64,000 nt of DNA from Methylobacterium sp. 17Sr1-1 (GCF_003173775.1 NZ_CP029552.1:6478584-6542583); one strand, 5' to 3'; shown: positions 26,050-35,602, counted from the stretch's first letter. Notes: generated by a model not told the origin, from the letters alone. Numbers and translations: made by a program.

Positions 26050-28059
26050 ATGTCAGGACCAGGCAGCCAGGGACCAGGCTCCGACATGCCGGGCGACGGC
26101 CCGGACCTGCGCGCCTCGATCCGGCGCGACCAGCTCGACGCGGTGCGCCGCAGCGTCCGGCACGCGATGCCGGTCAACGCGATCCTCGGCGCCACCAGCG
26201 CCCTCGTCGCCGCGCAGGCCGGGCACGCCGCCGCCGGCCTCGCGTGGTTCGCGGTGTCGTCGGTCGTCAACCTCACCCGCTTCGGCCTGTGCCGGGCCCC
26301 TTGCGCCGGCCTCGCCGTCCCCGAGGGCGCGCCGCCCGAGCAGGTACGAGCCGGTGCGCGCGCGATCGACCGGCACCTGCGCCTCGCTACCCTGACGGCC
26401 TTCCTGTCGGGCCTGGTCTGGTCGCTGGTGGCGCTCCTGTGCGACGGCTACACGGCGCCCCAGACCCTGTTCTACCTCGTGGTCGTCTGCGGCATCACCG
26501 CCGGAGCCGTCACCCACGGCATGGCCTTCGCGGCGATTCCCGCGAGCTTCATCACGCCGCCGCTCCTGACGGTGGCCGGCTGCCTCGCCGTCGCCGGCGA
26601 GATCGACCGGATCGGACTCGCCTTCACGGTGCTGCTCTACCTCGCGGCGCTCCTGCGCAGCGCCGTCGAGACCGAGCGGGGCTTTCGCCGCACCTCCCGG
26701 CTGAAGAACGAGGCGACGGCGCTCGCCCGCGCCCGCCAGGAGGCGCATGCGGCCGCGAGCGCGCTGGCCGACGAGATGCGCCGGCGCGCCACCCACGACG
26801 CCCTCACCGGGCTGATGAACCGGGCCGGCTTCGCGCAAGGAGCGGAAGCGCGGATCCTGCGTCCGGGGCCGGCGGCCTGCCTGATGCTGCTCGACCTCGA
26901 CGGCTTCAAGTCGGTCAACGACGTCTACGGCCACTCGACCGGCGACCGCGTGCTGATCGAGGTGGCGCGGCGCCTGCGCCGGACCCTGCCGGCGGAGGCG
27001 CTGGCGGCCCGCTTCGGCGGCGACGAGTTCGCGGTCCTGTACGATCCCGCCGCCGGCCCGTCGCCGGCCGATCTCGCGGCGGCGCTGATCCAGGCCGTGG
27101 TCGAGCCGTTCGAGAGCTTCGATACCGGCCGCCTCGGCATCAGCATCGGCCTGTGCCACGCCCACGGGCCGAGCCTGACCGAGATGCTGACCTGCGCCGA
27201 CGAGGCGCTCTACGCCGCCAAGGCCGCCGGGCGGAACCGCTTCCGGATCTTCGACGAGGGCCTGCGCGGACGCCTGGAGATGCGGCGCGACAGCGAGCGC
27301 GACCTCTCCCACGCGCTGGCCGAGAACGGCCTGGCGGTCTGGTTCCAGCCGATCTTCGGCGAGGGCGGCCGCCGCGTCGCCGGCCTCGAGGCCCTGGTGC
27401 GCTGGAACCACCCGGTCCACGGCTGGATCCCGCCGGGCGAGATCGTCGCCGCCGCCGCCCGGGCCGGCCTGACCGAGTCGCTCTTGCGCTTCATCCTGGA
27501 GCAGGTCTGCGGCGCGATGCAGGCCCTGCGGGCCGGCGGCGTCCCCGACATCCGGGTGGCGATGAACGTCTCGCCGCGGGAGATGGCGCAGATCCCGGTC
27601 GACGAGATCGTGCTCGACCGCCTGCGGGCGCTCGGGCTGGCCCCCGCCCTCCTCGAGATCGAGATCACCGAGGAGACCGCCCTCGACATCGAGGCGGTGC
27701 AGGGCAAGCTCGCGGCCCTCTCCCGTGCCGGGATCCGGGTGGCGCTGGACGATTTCGGCATCGGCTACTCGTCGCTGGCCTCGTTGCGCCAGTTGCGGGC
27801 CGGCCGGGTCAAGATCGACCGCAGCCTCGTTACCGGCCTGTCGGCCTCGGACGACAAGCGCGGGCTGGTCCAGGCGGTGCTGGGTCTCGGCCGGGCCCTC
27901 GGCCTCGAAGTGGTGGCCGAGGGCGTCGAGACCGCCGAGGACCTCGCCAGCCTGCGGATTCTGGGCTGCCCGTTCGTGCAGGGCTACCATCTCGGCCGCC
28001 CGGTCCCCGCCGATCAGGCGCTCCGGCAGGTCCTGGCCTGCCGCCCGGACGCGGCCTGA
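26050..28059 (+). CDS. Membrane-bound GGDEF-EAL protein (cyclic di-GMP turnover)
   Basis: The 669-residue protein has an N-terminal membrane part with about six helices (residues 40-200), a short coiled region, a GGDEF domain (about 240-400) and an EAL domain (about 420-665). The cyclase signature RFGGDEF is intact (GGDEF at 323-327), while the RxxD inhibitory site before it is absent (EALAARFGGDEF). The phosphodiesterase motif EALVRWNHP (EAL at 447-449) and DDFGIGYSSLASL are also intact, so both activities are possible. The ATG at 26050 has GAGG 6-9 nt upstream and is preferred over the open frame from 25933. The signal sensed by the membrane part is unknown. Confidence 0.93.
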   Translation: MSGPGSQGPGSDMPGDGPDLRASIRRDQLDAVRRSVRHAMPVNAILGATSALVAAQAGHAAAGLAWFAVSSVVNLTRFGLCRAPCAGLAVPEGAPPEQVRAGARAIDRHLRLATLTAFLSGLVWSLVALLCDGYTAPQTLFYLVVVCGITAGAVTHGMAFAAIPASFITPPLLTVAGCLAVAGEIDRIGLAFTVLLYLAALLRSAVETERGFRRTSRLKNEATALARARQEAHAAASALADEMRRRATHDALTGLMNRAGFAQGAEARILRPGPAACLMLLDLDGFKSVNDVYGHSTGDRVLIEVARRLRRTLPAEALAARFGGDEFAVLYDPAAGPSPADLAAALIQAVVEPFESFDTGRLGISIGLCHAHGPSLTEMLTCADEALYAAKAAGRNRFRIFDEGLRGRLEMRRDSERDLSHALAENGLAVWFQPIFGEGGRRVAGLEALVRWNHPVHGWIPPGEIVAAAARAGLTESLLRFILEQVCGAMQALRAGGVPDIRVAMNVSPREMAQIPVDEIVLDRLRALGLAPALLEIEITEETALDIEAVQGKLAALSRAGIRVALDDFGIGYSSLASLRQLRAGRVKIDRSLVTGLSASDDKRGLVQAVLGLGRALGLEVVAEGVETAEDLASLRILGCPFVQGYHLGRPVPADQALRQVLACRPDAA

Positions 28060-28267
28060 CCACATCCGTCGCCCATCCCCGGTGAAGTCCAGCCCGGGTG
28101 TTTCATGGCCCGTGCGCGGCGGCCGCGGCGCCGGGACGACCGCGGGCGTCGATTCCGTCGGGAGAAGCCGGCAGGATCCGCTTTCCCGCCGCACCCGATC
28201 GGCTTAGGTCTCCTCTCGATGCCGCGCGCCCGCCGAACGGGCGCCGGCCCCGGGAGGAGACCAGACC

Positions 28268-29473
28268 ATGCAGCCGATTCTCGACACCTTCGATGCCCAC
28301 GCCATTCTGCCGGAGGACGGCCTCGCCGGTGCGCTGGCCGGCCGCGTCTGGCGGCCGGAGCTGAACGGCCCGAGCACCGTCGCGGTGCGGCCGGGCGCCG
28401 ACGGGCGGCCGGAACTCGTCGACATCACCCGCGCCTTCCCGACCATCCGCGACCTGTGCGAGACGCCCGACCCGGCGAGCGCCCTGCGGGGCGCCGCCGG
28501 CGAGACGGTCGGCCCCCTCGACGCGGTGCTCGCCAACACGCCCCCGGACACCCGCGACGCCTCCAAGCCCTGGCTCCTGGCGCCGATCGACCTCCAGGCG
28601 GTCAAGGCCGCCGGCGTGACCTTCGCGGTCTCGATGCTGGAGCGGGTGATCGAGGAGCGGGCCCGCGGCAACCCGGACGCCGCGGCGGCGATCCGGGTCG
28701 AGGTCGGGCGCCTCGTCGGCAACGACCTGCGCCGGCTGAAGCCCGGCTCGCCCGAGGCGATGGCGCTGAAGAGCGTGCTCGTGGCGCAAGGCGCCTGGAG
28801 CCAGTACCTCGAGGTCGGCATCGGCCCCGACGCCGAGATCTTCACCAAGGCGCAGCCGCTCTCCTCCGTCGGCTGCGGCCAGGAGGCGGGCCTGCATCCG
28901 GGCTCGCAGTGGAACAACCCGGAGCCGGAAGTGGCTTTGGTGGTCGCCTCCGACCAGCGCATCGTCGGGGCGACGCTCGGCAACGACGTCAACCTGCGCG
29001 ACTTCGAGGGCCGCTCGGCCCTGCTGCTGGGCAAGGCCAAGGACAACGCCGCCTCCTGCGCGCTCGGGCCGTTCGTGCGCCTGTTCGACGAGGCTTTCAG
29101 CCTCGACCATGTCCGCCGCACGGTGGTGAGCCTGGAGGTGACGGGCGAGGACGGGTTCACCCTCGCCGGGACCTCGCCCCTCGCCGAGATCAGCCGCGAC
29201 CCGGCCGACCTCGTCGCGGCGATGATGGGCGGGACCCACCAGTACCCGGACGGCGCGGTGCTCTTCCTCGGCACGATGTTCGCGCCGGTCGAGGACCGCG
29301 GCGCCCCGGGCCAGGGCTTCACCCACAAGGTCGGCGACCGGGTGGTGATCCGCAGCCCGGGCCTCGGGGCGCTGGTCAACCGCATGCGCCACTGCCAGGA
29401 TTGCGAGCCCTGGACCTTCGGGGCGGCGGCGCTGATGCGCAACCTCGCCGCCCGCGGGCTCCTGAACGGTTGA
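28268..29473 (+). CDS. Fumarylacetoacetate hydrolase-family protein
   Basis: The 401-residue protein belongs to the FAH superfamily in its long form. The conserved metal-binding segment appears as GIGPDAEIFTKAQPLSSVGC, then NPEPEVALVVASD, LGNDVNLRDFEGRS, and later FLGTMFAP and GDRVVIRSPGLGALVN. Members with this layout split or dehydrate keto-sugar acids or related diketo compounds. The exact substrate is not visible and no sugar-acid pathway genes lie beside it. GGGAGGAGA lies 7-15 nt before the ATG, a strong ribosome site. Short hairpins overlap and follow the stop (29464-29483 and 29495-29515). Confidence 0.87.
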   Translation: MQPILDTFDAHAILPEDGLAGALAGRVWRPELNGPSTVAVRPGADGRPELVDITRAFPTIRDLCETPDPASALRGAAGETVGPLDAVLANTPPDTRDASKPWLLAPIDLQAVKAAGVTFAVSMLERVIEERARGNPDAAAAIRVEVGRLVGNDLRRLKPGSPEAMALKSVLVAQGAWSQYLEVGIGPDAEIFTKAQPLSSVGCGQEAGLHPGSQWNNPEPEVALVVASDQRIVGATLGNDVNLRDFEGRSALLLGKAKDNAASCALGPFVRLFDEAFSLDHVRRTVVSLEVTGEDGFTLAGTSPLAEISRDPADLVAAMMGGTHQYPDGAVLFLGTMFAPVEDRGAPGQGFTHKVGDRVVIRSPGLGALVNRMRHCQDCEPWTFGAAALMRNLAARGLLNG

Positions 29474-29494
29474 GAAGCCGTTCATGACGGCGCG

Positions 29495-29515
29495 GCCGTG
29501 ACATTCCCGTCACGG
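29495..29515. promoter_or_regulatory. Inverted repeat between FAH-family gene and porin gene
   Basis: CCGTGAC (29495-29502, with one extra base) and GTCACGG (29509-29515) form an inverted pair about 93 bp before the porin start. It could be an operator for the porin or part of a transcription end for the gene upstream. Confidence 0.35.
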
Positions 29516-29607
29516 AAACCGTAGACGCCATCCCGGACAAGCGTGGCCGGTTGCCAGGATTATAGCATTGGCTATACCTGGCGCCGGAACAGCAGGGGAC
29601 GTGGGCG

Positions 29608-31695
29608 ATGCGGCGGATGGGCGGAGCGGGGATCGGGGTGGCACTCGGGCTTTGCGCGGGCCTCGCGCAGGCGGCCGACCTGCGCCCTCCCGCCCCTGCC
29701 ACGCCCACCTTCGTCGACTGGTCCGGCCCCTATCTCGGGATCGAGGGCAGCGCCGGCGCCTCGTTCGGCAATTACCGCTTCGGGCCGAGCACGATCGGCG
29801 GCCGGACCATCCCGGCCTTCCAGAGCGGCGACTCGACGCGGCGCTCGGATACCGGCCGCACCGCCACCACGGCGGTCGGCGGGCTGTTCGGCGGCTACAA
29901 CTGGCAGACGGGGCCGTATCTCTACGGCCTGGAGGCGGACCTCTACGGGGCCAACCTCAAGCGACCGGTGCCCTCGACGGTCGTCGGCTTCGGCTACGAG
30001 GATGTCGACCCGCCCTTCAGCGTGATCCGCGGCAAGACCGATCTCTACGGCGCGCTCCGCGCCCGCCTCGGCTATTCGTTCGAAAGCTACCTCGTCTACG
30101 CCACCTTCGGGCTCGCCGGGGCCAATGCGCGGGTGCTGGCGACCTATCCGGACCTCGCCACCGGCGCGGTGGCGAGCGCGCGGCGCGACCTGTCGTTCCT
30201 CGGCTTCACCCTCGGCGCCGGCGTGCAATACGCCATCACCCCGAACCTCGCGCTCGGCCTCGACTACCGCTACGTCGATCTCGGCCGCTCCGGCCGCTTC
30301 GATCTGGGCAGCGTGCCGGGCCTCGGGCCCGTGACGACGCAGGCCGCCTTCTCCTCGCACCAGATGATGGCGCGGCTGTCCTGGTATCCCTACGGCCTGA
30401 AGCTGCCGGCGGAGGTGGCCGAGGACGCGCCGGCGAGCCGCGACACCGGCCGCTATTCCTTCCACGGCCAGACCACCTTCGTGACCCAGGGCGTGCCGGG
30501 CTTCCGCGCGCCCTATCGCGGCGAGAACAGCCTGGTCCCGAACCAGGTCCAGTCCACCACCACCGCGACCCTGTTCCTCGGCGTGAAGCTGACCGACAGC
30601 ACGGAGCTCTACTACAACCCGGAATTCTCCCAGGGCTTCGGCCTGTCGCGCACGCTCGGCGTCGCCGGCTTCGTCAACGGCGAGGCCCAGAAGGCCGGCG
30701 CGCCGTTCCCCAAGCTGCGCTCGAACCGCTACTTCGTCCGCCAGACCTTCGGCCTCGGCGGCGCGACGGAGGACGTGCCGGACGGCGTCAACCAGGTGGC
30801 GATGACCCGCGATATCGAGCGGGTCACGGTGGTGGCCGGCAAGTTCGCGCTGGGCGACTTCTTCGACGGCAACGTCTACGCCCACGACCCGCGGGTCGAC
30901 TTCATGAACTGGTCGATCTGGGGCTCCTCGGCCTGGGACTTCCCGGCGAACCTCCCCGGATTCACCCAAGGCGTGATGGTCGAGTACAACAGGCCGGAAT
31001 TCGCCATCCGGGCCGCCTACACCCAGGTGCCCAAGCAGCCCTCGAACGACGTGCTCGACCCGCGGGTGTTCGAGCGCGCCGGCACCAACATCGAGTTCGA
31101 GGAGCGCCACGTCCTGCCCGGGCTGGAGCAGCCGGGCAAGCTGCGCATCGGCCTGTTCAGCAATGTCGGCAACACCGCCAATTACCGCCAGGTGGTCGAT
31201 CTGACCCAGAGCGGGCTCTACGACGACATCAACGACGCGGCGGCCGCGACGCGCCGGCCCCGGCGCAAGACCGGCGCCTACATCAACCTGGAGCAGGCGC
31301 TGACGCCGGATCTCGGCCTGTTCGCCCGGGCCAGCGTCTCCGACGGGCGCAACGAGAGCCTGTCCTTCACCGACATCGACCGCAGCCTGTCGGGCGGGTT
31401 CTCGCTCAAGGGCACCGCCTGGGAGCGGCCCAGCGACACGCTCGGCATCGGCGCGGCGATCAACGGCCTGTCGCCGTCGCACCGGGCGTTCTTCGCGAAC
31501 GGGGGCCTCGGCCTGCTGATCGGCGACGGGCGCCTGAACTACGGGACGGAGCGCGCCCTCGAGACCTACTACGCGCTCAGCCTCACCAAGGCGGTGACGG
31601 TGTCGTTCAACTATCAGCTGGTGGTGAACCCCGCCTATAACCGCGACCGCGGCCCCGCCAACTTCTTCGGCACCCGCCTGCACGCGGACTTCTAA
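29608..31695 (+). CDS. Outer-membrane protein: Omp25-like barrel fused to an OprB-type porin
   Basis: The 695-residue protein has a signal peptide ending near LAQAAD (residue 24). Residues 35-265 follow the Omp25/OmpA-like barrel pattern (DWSGPYLGIEGSAG, VGGLFGGYNWQTG, SYLVYATFGLAGANA, LGLDYRYVDLG, MMARLSWYPYG). From about 285 the sequence is an OprB-type carbohydrate-selective porin (SFHGQTTFVTQGVPGFRAPY, ELYYNPEFSQGFGLS, GKFALGDFFDGNVYAHDPR). The last residue is Phe, as expected for assembly by the BAM complex. Each half is long enough for its own barrel, so the polypeptide may carry two barrels or one enlarged one. GGGGACG lies before the ATG. It probably lets sugars or small solutes cross the outer membrane. 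Confidence 0.88.
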   Translation: MRRMGGAGIGVALGLCAGLAQAADLRPPAPATPTFVDWSGPYLGIEGSAGASFGNYRFGPSTIGGRTIPAFQSGDSTRRSDTGRTATTAVGGLFGGYNWQTGPYLYGLEADLYGANLKRPVPSTVVGFGYEDVDPPFSVIRGKTDLYGALRARLGYSFESYLVYATFGLAGANARVLATYPDLATGAVASARRDLSFLGFTLGAGVQYAITPNLALGLDYRYVDLGRSGRFDLGSVPGLGPVTTQAAFSSHQMMARLSWYPYGLKLPAEVAEDAPASRDTGRYSFHGQTTFVTQGVPGFRAPYRGENSLVPNQVQSTTTATLFLGVKLTDSTELYYNPEFSQGFGLSRTLGVAGFVNGEAQKAGAPFPKLRSNRYFVRQTFGLGGATEDVPDGVNQVAMTRDIERVTVVAGKFALGDFFDGNVYAHDPRVDFMNWSIWGSSAWDFPANLPGFTQGVMVEYNRPEFAIRAAYTQVPKQPSNDVLDPRVFERAGTNIEFEERHVLPGLEQPGKLRIGLFSNVGNTANYRQVVDLTQSGLYDDINDAAAATRRPRRKTGAYINLEQALTPDLGLFARASVSDGRNESLSFTDIDRSLSGGFSLKGTAWERPSDTLGIGAAINGLSPSHRAFFANGGLGLLIGDGRLNYGTERALETYYALSLTKAVTVSFNYQLVVNPAYNRDRGPANFFGTRLHADF

Positions 31696-32301
31696 AGGCC
31701 TGCACCTTTCGGGGGATGAAGCCGCGGGCAGTCGACCCCGTCCTGCCGCCGCGCGGGACCCGGTCCTCGTCCGAGCCCGTTGCGGAGCGCCGGGCCGCTC
31801 CAGCTCGTCGATCACGACATGCAGCAGGTTTCCTTCTCCCGAGCCGGACGAGGACACCGGGGACGAAGATTCCGCGCGGGGGTCGTGACGGCCCGGACCA
31901 GACCTCGACCGTCAAGCTCGCGGCGAATCGGCCTGAGCTCACCTGCACGAGCGCTCACCCCCGCTCCCGAATGCTGCCGCGCGCAGGAGAGCGGGCGTGT
32001 TTCGCTGCGATGCCGGCATCGCCGGGTGTCCGAATACTCCGCCTCGTCGCATGCGGACAGTCTGCCGATCCGCGCCGCACACCCTGCATCATCGACGATC
32101 GACGATCCCGCAGCCCGGACCGCCCTACTAACAAAGGATGCACTGCATCTTGCCCACGATCTTTCTAGATTGCGGCTGCCGAGGACGAGCAAAACGCCCG
32201 CACGTGTCGGACACCTGCTTGAACACCTTCGCTCGCCGAGAGCGAAAATCCGCACTCATGGCAGGACGACGACAACGGGCCGTCATTCGAGGGCGCGAAC
32301 C
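31696..32301. other. Intergenic region without a supported gene
   Basis: The 606 bp between the porin and the acyltransferase contain open frames on both strands, none with a credible start, composition or domain. No strong hairpin or promoter stands out. The region is somewhat less GC-rich than the genes around it. Confidence 0.45.
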
Positions 32302-34278
32302 ATGCAACCTGCTATGACCGGGCAGACGACGGCCGCGGGCTATCGGCCCGACATCGACGGCCTGCGCGCCGTCGCCGTGCTGGCAGTGATCCTCTACCAT
32401 GTCGGCGCGCCCTGGATGCCGGGCGGCTTCGTCGGGGTCGACGTGTTCTTCGTCATCTCCGGCTACGTCATCACCCGCGGGCTGATGCGGGAGGCCGCCG
32501 GCGGCAGGATCGGCCTCGCGGATTTCTACGCGCGGCGCATCCGGCGCATCCTGCCGGCCCTGGTCGCGACCCTCGTCCTGACCTCGCTGGCGGCGTACTG
32601 GATCCTGCTGCCGCCGCAGCTCGAGGAATACGCCGGCAGCGCGGCGGCCTCGGCCCTGTCGGTGGCGAACCTGTATTTCTGGCGCGCCTCGGGCTATTTC
32701 GACGCCGCGGCACTGTACCGGCCGCTGCTGCACACCTGGTCGCTCTCGGTCGAGGAGCAGTTCTACTTCGTCCTGCCGGTGTCGCTGCTGTTGCTGGTGC
32801 GCCTGCGGGTGCGACGGCTCTGGCTGCCCTTCGCGGCGATCGCCCTCCTCTCGTTCGGCTTGAGCCTCTATGCCGGCCGCCACGCGCCGACGGCGAATTT
32901 CTACCTGCTGCCGACCCGGGCCTGGGAACTCCTCGTCGGCACCCTGCTGGCGATGGCGCCGCACGCCGCGACGCGCCCGCTGCCGGCGCGTCTCCGCCAC
33001 CCGGTCCTGCGTCAGCTCGCCGGCCTCGCCGGGCTCGCGGGCATCCTGGCGCCGTCCCTGCTCTACACCGAGGCCACGCCCTTCCCCGGCGCGGGCGCCC
33101 TGCCGCCCTGCCTCGGCGCCGCCCTGCTGATCCGCCTCGGCGAGACGCAGGGCCCCCGCGCGGCGGCGACCCGCCTGCTGGCGCTCCCTCCCCTCGTCGC
33201 CGTCGGGCTGATCTCCTACTCGGCCTATCTGGTGCACTGGCCGCTGATCGTGCTCGGCCGGATCGCCCTGATGCGCGACTTCACCACCCCCGAGACGGTC
33301 GCGGTGATTGCCGCGACGCTCGTCCTCGCCACCCTGTCGTACCGCTTCGTCGAGCAGCCCTTCCGGCGGCCGCACCTGCCGGTGCGATCGCAGCCGCGAC
33401 GGCTCGGCCCGGTCTTCGCCTCGGGCCTCCTCGCCACCCTGGCGATGGCGGGCCTCGGCTGGGCCGGGGTGGCGAGCGGCGGCCTGCCCGGCCGCTTCCC
33501 GGATTTCCGCCTTCGGTCGATCCCCGGCACCGAGACCTGGAACCACCGCACCTGCTTCCTGTTCGCCGACCAGACCTGGCAGGCCTGGGACCTGGAGGGC
33601 TGCACCCGCACCGCGGCCGGGGACGGCATGGCGGGGAACGACCGCGTGCTGCTGTGGGGCGACAGCTTCGCGGCGCATTACGTGCCGGGCCTGATCCGCC
33701 ACGCCGATCGGCTGCCCGGCCGCCTCGTCCAGTACACGGCGGCCGGGTGCCAGCCGACTTTGGGCACCGCCTCGCACGTCGTGCCGCATTGCCGCGCCTT
33801 CAACGACAACGCCCTGGCGCTGATCCGCCGGCTCGGGATCCGCCACGTGGTGCTGGCGGCCCGCTGGGGCGCGCAGCGCGACCGCTCCGTGCCCGAGCGC
33901 CTGCGCGAGACGGTGGCGCAGATCGCTGCCCTCGGGGCCCGCGTCCACGTCGTCGGGCAATCGCCGGAATTCCCTCTCGACCCGGCCTTCATGGCCTATC
34001 ACCAGCGCCACGACCCGCCGGACGCCGCCGGCCGCTGGCGCCCGGTCGAGACCGGCTCCCTGAACGAGGCCCTGCGGGCGGCGCTGCCGGCGGGCGCGAC
34101 CTTCGTCGATCCGCGCGCCGCCCTCTGCGCGGGCGACACCTGCCCCTATGCCCAGGGCGATACGTTCCTCTACGCCGATTCCGGCCACTTCTCCTCGGCC
34201 GGAGCGGCGCTCGCGGTCGAGCGCCTCCTCGCGGCCGGGCTGCTCGCCCCGGCCCGCTCCGCCGCGGCCGTCCCGTGA
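32302..34278 (+). CDS. Membrane O-acyltransferase with periplasmic SGNH domain
   Basis: The 658-residue protein has about ten membrane helices (residues 15-400) of the acyltransferase-3 type: DIDGLRAVAVLAVILYHVG at the N-terminus, FVGVDVFFVISGYVI, FYARRIRRILPAL and HTWSLSVEEQFYF. A C-terminal SGNH hydrolase-like domain follows (about 420-650), with the nucleophile motif LLWGDSFAAHY and the final Asp/His pair in YADSGHFSSAG. OafB- and OatA-type proteins of this layout move acetyl groups across the membrane onto lipopolysaccharide, exopolysaccharide or peptidoglycan. The target here is unknown, as no polysaccharide genes are adjacent. The start at 32302 directly precedes the conserved N-terminus. 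The stop touches a palindromic element. Confidence 0.93.
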   Translation: MQPAMTGQTTAAGYRPDIDGLRAVAVLAVILYHVGAPWMPGGFVGVDVFFVISGYVITRGLMREAAGGRIGLADFYARRIRRILPALVATLVLTSLAAYWILLPPQLEEYAGSAAASALSVANLYFWRASGYFDAAALYRPLLHTWSLSVEEQFYFVLPVSLLLLVRLRVRRLWLPFAAIALLSFGLSLYAGRHAPTANFYLLPTRAWELLVGTLLAMAPHAATRPLPARLRHPVLRQLAGLAGLAGILAPSLLYTEATPFPGAGALPPCLGAALLIRLGETQGPRAAATRLLALPPLVAVGLISYSAYLVHWPLIVLGRIALMRDFTTPETVAVIAATLVLATLSYRFVEQPFRRPHLPVRSQPRRLGPVFASGLLATLAMAGLGWAGVASGGLPGRFPDFRLRSIPGTETWNHRTCFLFADQTWQAWDLEGCTRTAAGDGMAGNDRVLLWGDSFAAHYVPGLIRHADRLPGRLVQYTAAGCQPTLGTASHVVPHCRAFNDNALALIRRLGIRHVVLAARWGAQRDRSVPERLRETVAQIAALGARVHVVGQSPEFPLDPAFMAYHQRHDPPDAAGRWRPVETGSLNEALRAALPAGATFVDPRAALCAGDTCPYAQGDTFLYADSGHFSSAGAALAVERLLAAGLLAPARSAAAVP

Positions 34279-34386
34279 CCTAAGCAGATTTCGCAAAAGT
34301 GGCCGCCGGTTTTGCGACAAAAATCTGCGACAAAACAAGAAGCTAAGCGGGCGAAGCGTTGGCCTGCCAACGCAAGTCTGCTTAGG
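34279..34386. repeat. 108-bp MITE-like palindromic element between convergent stops
   Basis: Perfect 10-bp ends, CCTAAGCAGA (34279-34288) and TCTGCTTAGG (34377-34386), bound the element. An inner pair, GCAGATTT...GCAAAA against TTTTGC...AAAATCTGC, fills the left half, and GCGTTGGC-CTGCCAACGC gives another hairpin on the right. The element begins at the base after the acyltransferase stop and ends one base before the stop of the opposing gene. Confidence 0.88.
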
Positions 34387-34387
34387 A

Positions 34388-35437
34388 TCACGAACGGGCG
34401 ACGGCGACCGCGCCGTCGTCGAGGACGAGGAAGCGGATGCCCGCGCCGCGCAGGGCCGCGATCGCCTTGTGGCGGGAGCGGGCGCCGTTGCCCTCGGCAT
34501 CCTCCTCGAGGCGCCGCACCGTCGAGAGCGACAGGCCGCTCGCCTCCGCCAGGGTGGTCATCGACCAGTCGAGCAGCGCCCGGGCGGCGCGCAGGTGGTG
34601 GCCCGCCACCGCCTGCTCCAGGCCCTCGCGCAGGGGCTCGGGCGCCATCAGGGGGGCGGCGAGGGCGGCGGGGTAGACGAGACCGTGGCGCTCGACCAGG
34701 CGGCCGCGCTCGTCGTGGACCGGAACGGACAGCACCCGGTACCGCTCGGGCTGACGGTTGCGGTGGTGGAGCAGCGGCGCGGCGTGGAACACGCCTCCGG
34801 CGGCGCGGCGCGCGACGCTCTCGCGGAACGCCGCGCGCTCCTCCGGCACCACGTCGGCGAAGGGATCGGCGTCGAGCTCCTCGATCGGGCGTCCGGCGAA
34901 TTGCGCCGCCTCGGGCGGGAAGCGGAAGCGCCCGTCGAGGTCGACGGGGACGAACAGCATGCGGGTCGCGGCGAACCAGGCGCTGCGCTGGCGCTGGTCG
35001 ATCCGGCGCAGCCGCAGCAGGGCCGCCGAGTCGGTCACGTCGAGGACGAGGCCCGCGGCCGCCCGCGGCCGGCCCTCCGCGGTCAGGTGCATCTCGGTGC
35101 GCATCGTGAGCGTGCGCAGGGTCCCGTCCGGCCGCACGATCCGGATCTGGCGCTCGGGCAGGGCGTGGCCCTGAACCAGGTCGGCGGCGCTCGCCAGGTT
35201 GGGTCGGTCGTCGGGATGGACGAGCGCGGTGAGCAGGTCGTAGCTCGGCCGCGTCCGCGCGGGGTCGAGCCCGAGCAGGCGAAACAGGCCGGGCGACCAG
35301 GTCTGCCGGTCGGAGGCGAAGAGCCAGGCCCAGCTTCCGGTCAGGCCGGCCGTCTCGGTCAGCCGGAGGAAATCGGCGGGCGCGAAGAACGGATCGGGCG
35401 CCCGCATCGCCTGTCGCCGCATCGGGTCCTGCCGCAT
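34388..35437 (-). CDS. PAS-domain protein with C-terminal XRE-type helix-turn-helix
   Basis: The 349-residue protein opens with a PAS domain (about 20-135: GLTGSWAWLFASDRQTWSPG, LLGLDPARTRPSYD, HPDDRPNL). A second PAS-like region (about 150-250: RMLFVPVDLDGRFRFPPEAA) follows, and a helix-turn-helix sits at about 285-320 (ARALLDWSMTTLAEASGLSLSTVRRLE). The region after this, GAGIRFLVLDDGAVAV, is the short strand pair often found after XRE domains in these bacteria. Sensor first and DNA-binding last is the reverse of most XRE proteins. The ATG at 35437 has GAGGA 4-8 nt upstream. The signal and targets are unknown. The gene is divergent from the acyl-CoA dehydrogenase and may control it. Confidence 0.85.
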   Translation of the reverse strand: MRQDPMRRQAMRAPDPFFAPADFLRLTETAGLTGSWAWLFASDRQTWSPGLFRLLGLDPARTRPSYDLLTALVHPDDRPNLASAADLVQGHALPERQIRIVRPDGTLRTLTMRTEMHLTAEGRPRAAAGLVLDVTDSAALLRLRRIDQRQRSAWFAATRMLFVPVDLDGRFRFPPEAAQFAGRPIEELDADPFADVVPEERAAFRESVARRAAGGVFHAAPLLHHRNRQPERYRVLSVPVHDERGRLVERHGLVYPAALAAPLMAPEPLREGLEQAVAGHHLRAARALLDWSMTTLAEASGLSLSTVRRLEEDAEGNGARSRHKAIAALRGAGIRFLVLDDGAVAVARS

Positions 35438-35560
35438 GGATCCTCGCCGGGTCTGTCCCCGCCCGATGGCTCGCCGCTTCACCGCGCCGTCGCCCGCAGG
35501 AATAAATACAGGCCATGCCGCCCCGCGGGGCAAGACCGCCCGGCTTGGACTGTCGTCGCA

Positions 35561-35602
35561 GACGTGGCCTCGCGGACCTGGCCTCGCAAACCTGGCCTGT
35601 GG
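35561..35602 (+). repeat. 14-bp tandem repeat, three copies, in a divergent promoter region
   Basis: The units GACGTGGCCTCGCG (35561-35574), GACCTGGCCTCGCA (35575-35588) and AACCTGGCCTGTGG (35589-35602) share GACCTGGCCT with few changes. They lie between the PAS-HTH regulator gene and the acyl-CoA dehydrogenase gene, which read away from each other, and could be regulator binding sites. Confidence 0.65.

Noticed and set aside
28105..29487. Plus-strand frame of 460 codons overlapping the FAH-family gene
   Set aside because: The other plus frame has the conserved FAH motifs and a strong ribosome site. This one is Arg/Pro/Gly-rich.
31780..32301. N-terminal extension of the acyltransferase frame back to 31780
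   Set aside because: The added 174 residues have no signal or domain, and the conserved family start lies a few residues after 32302.
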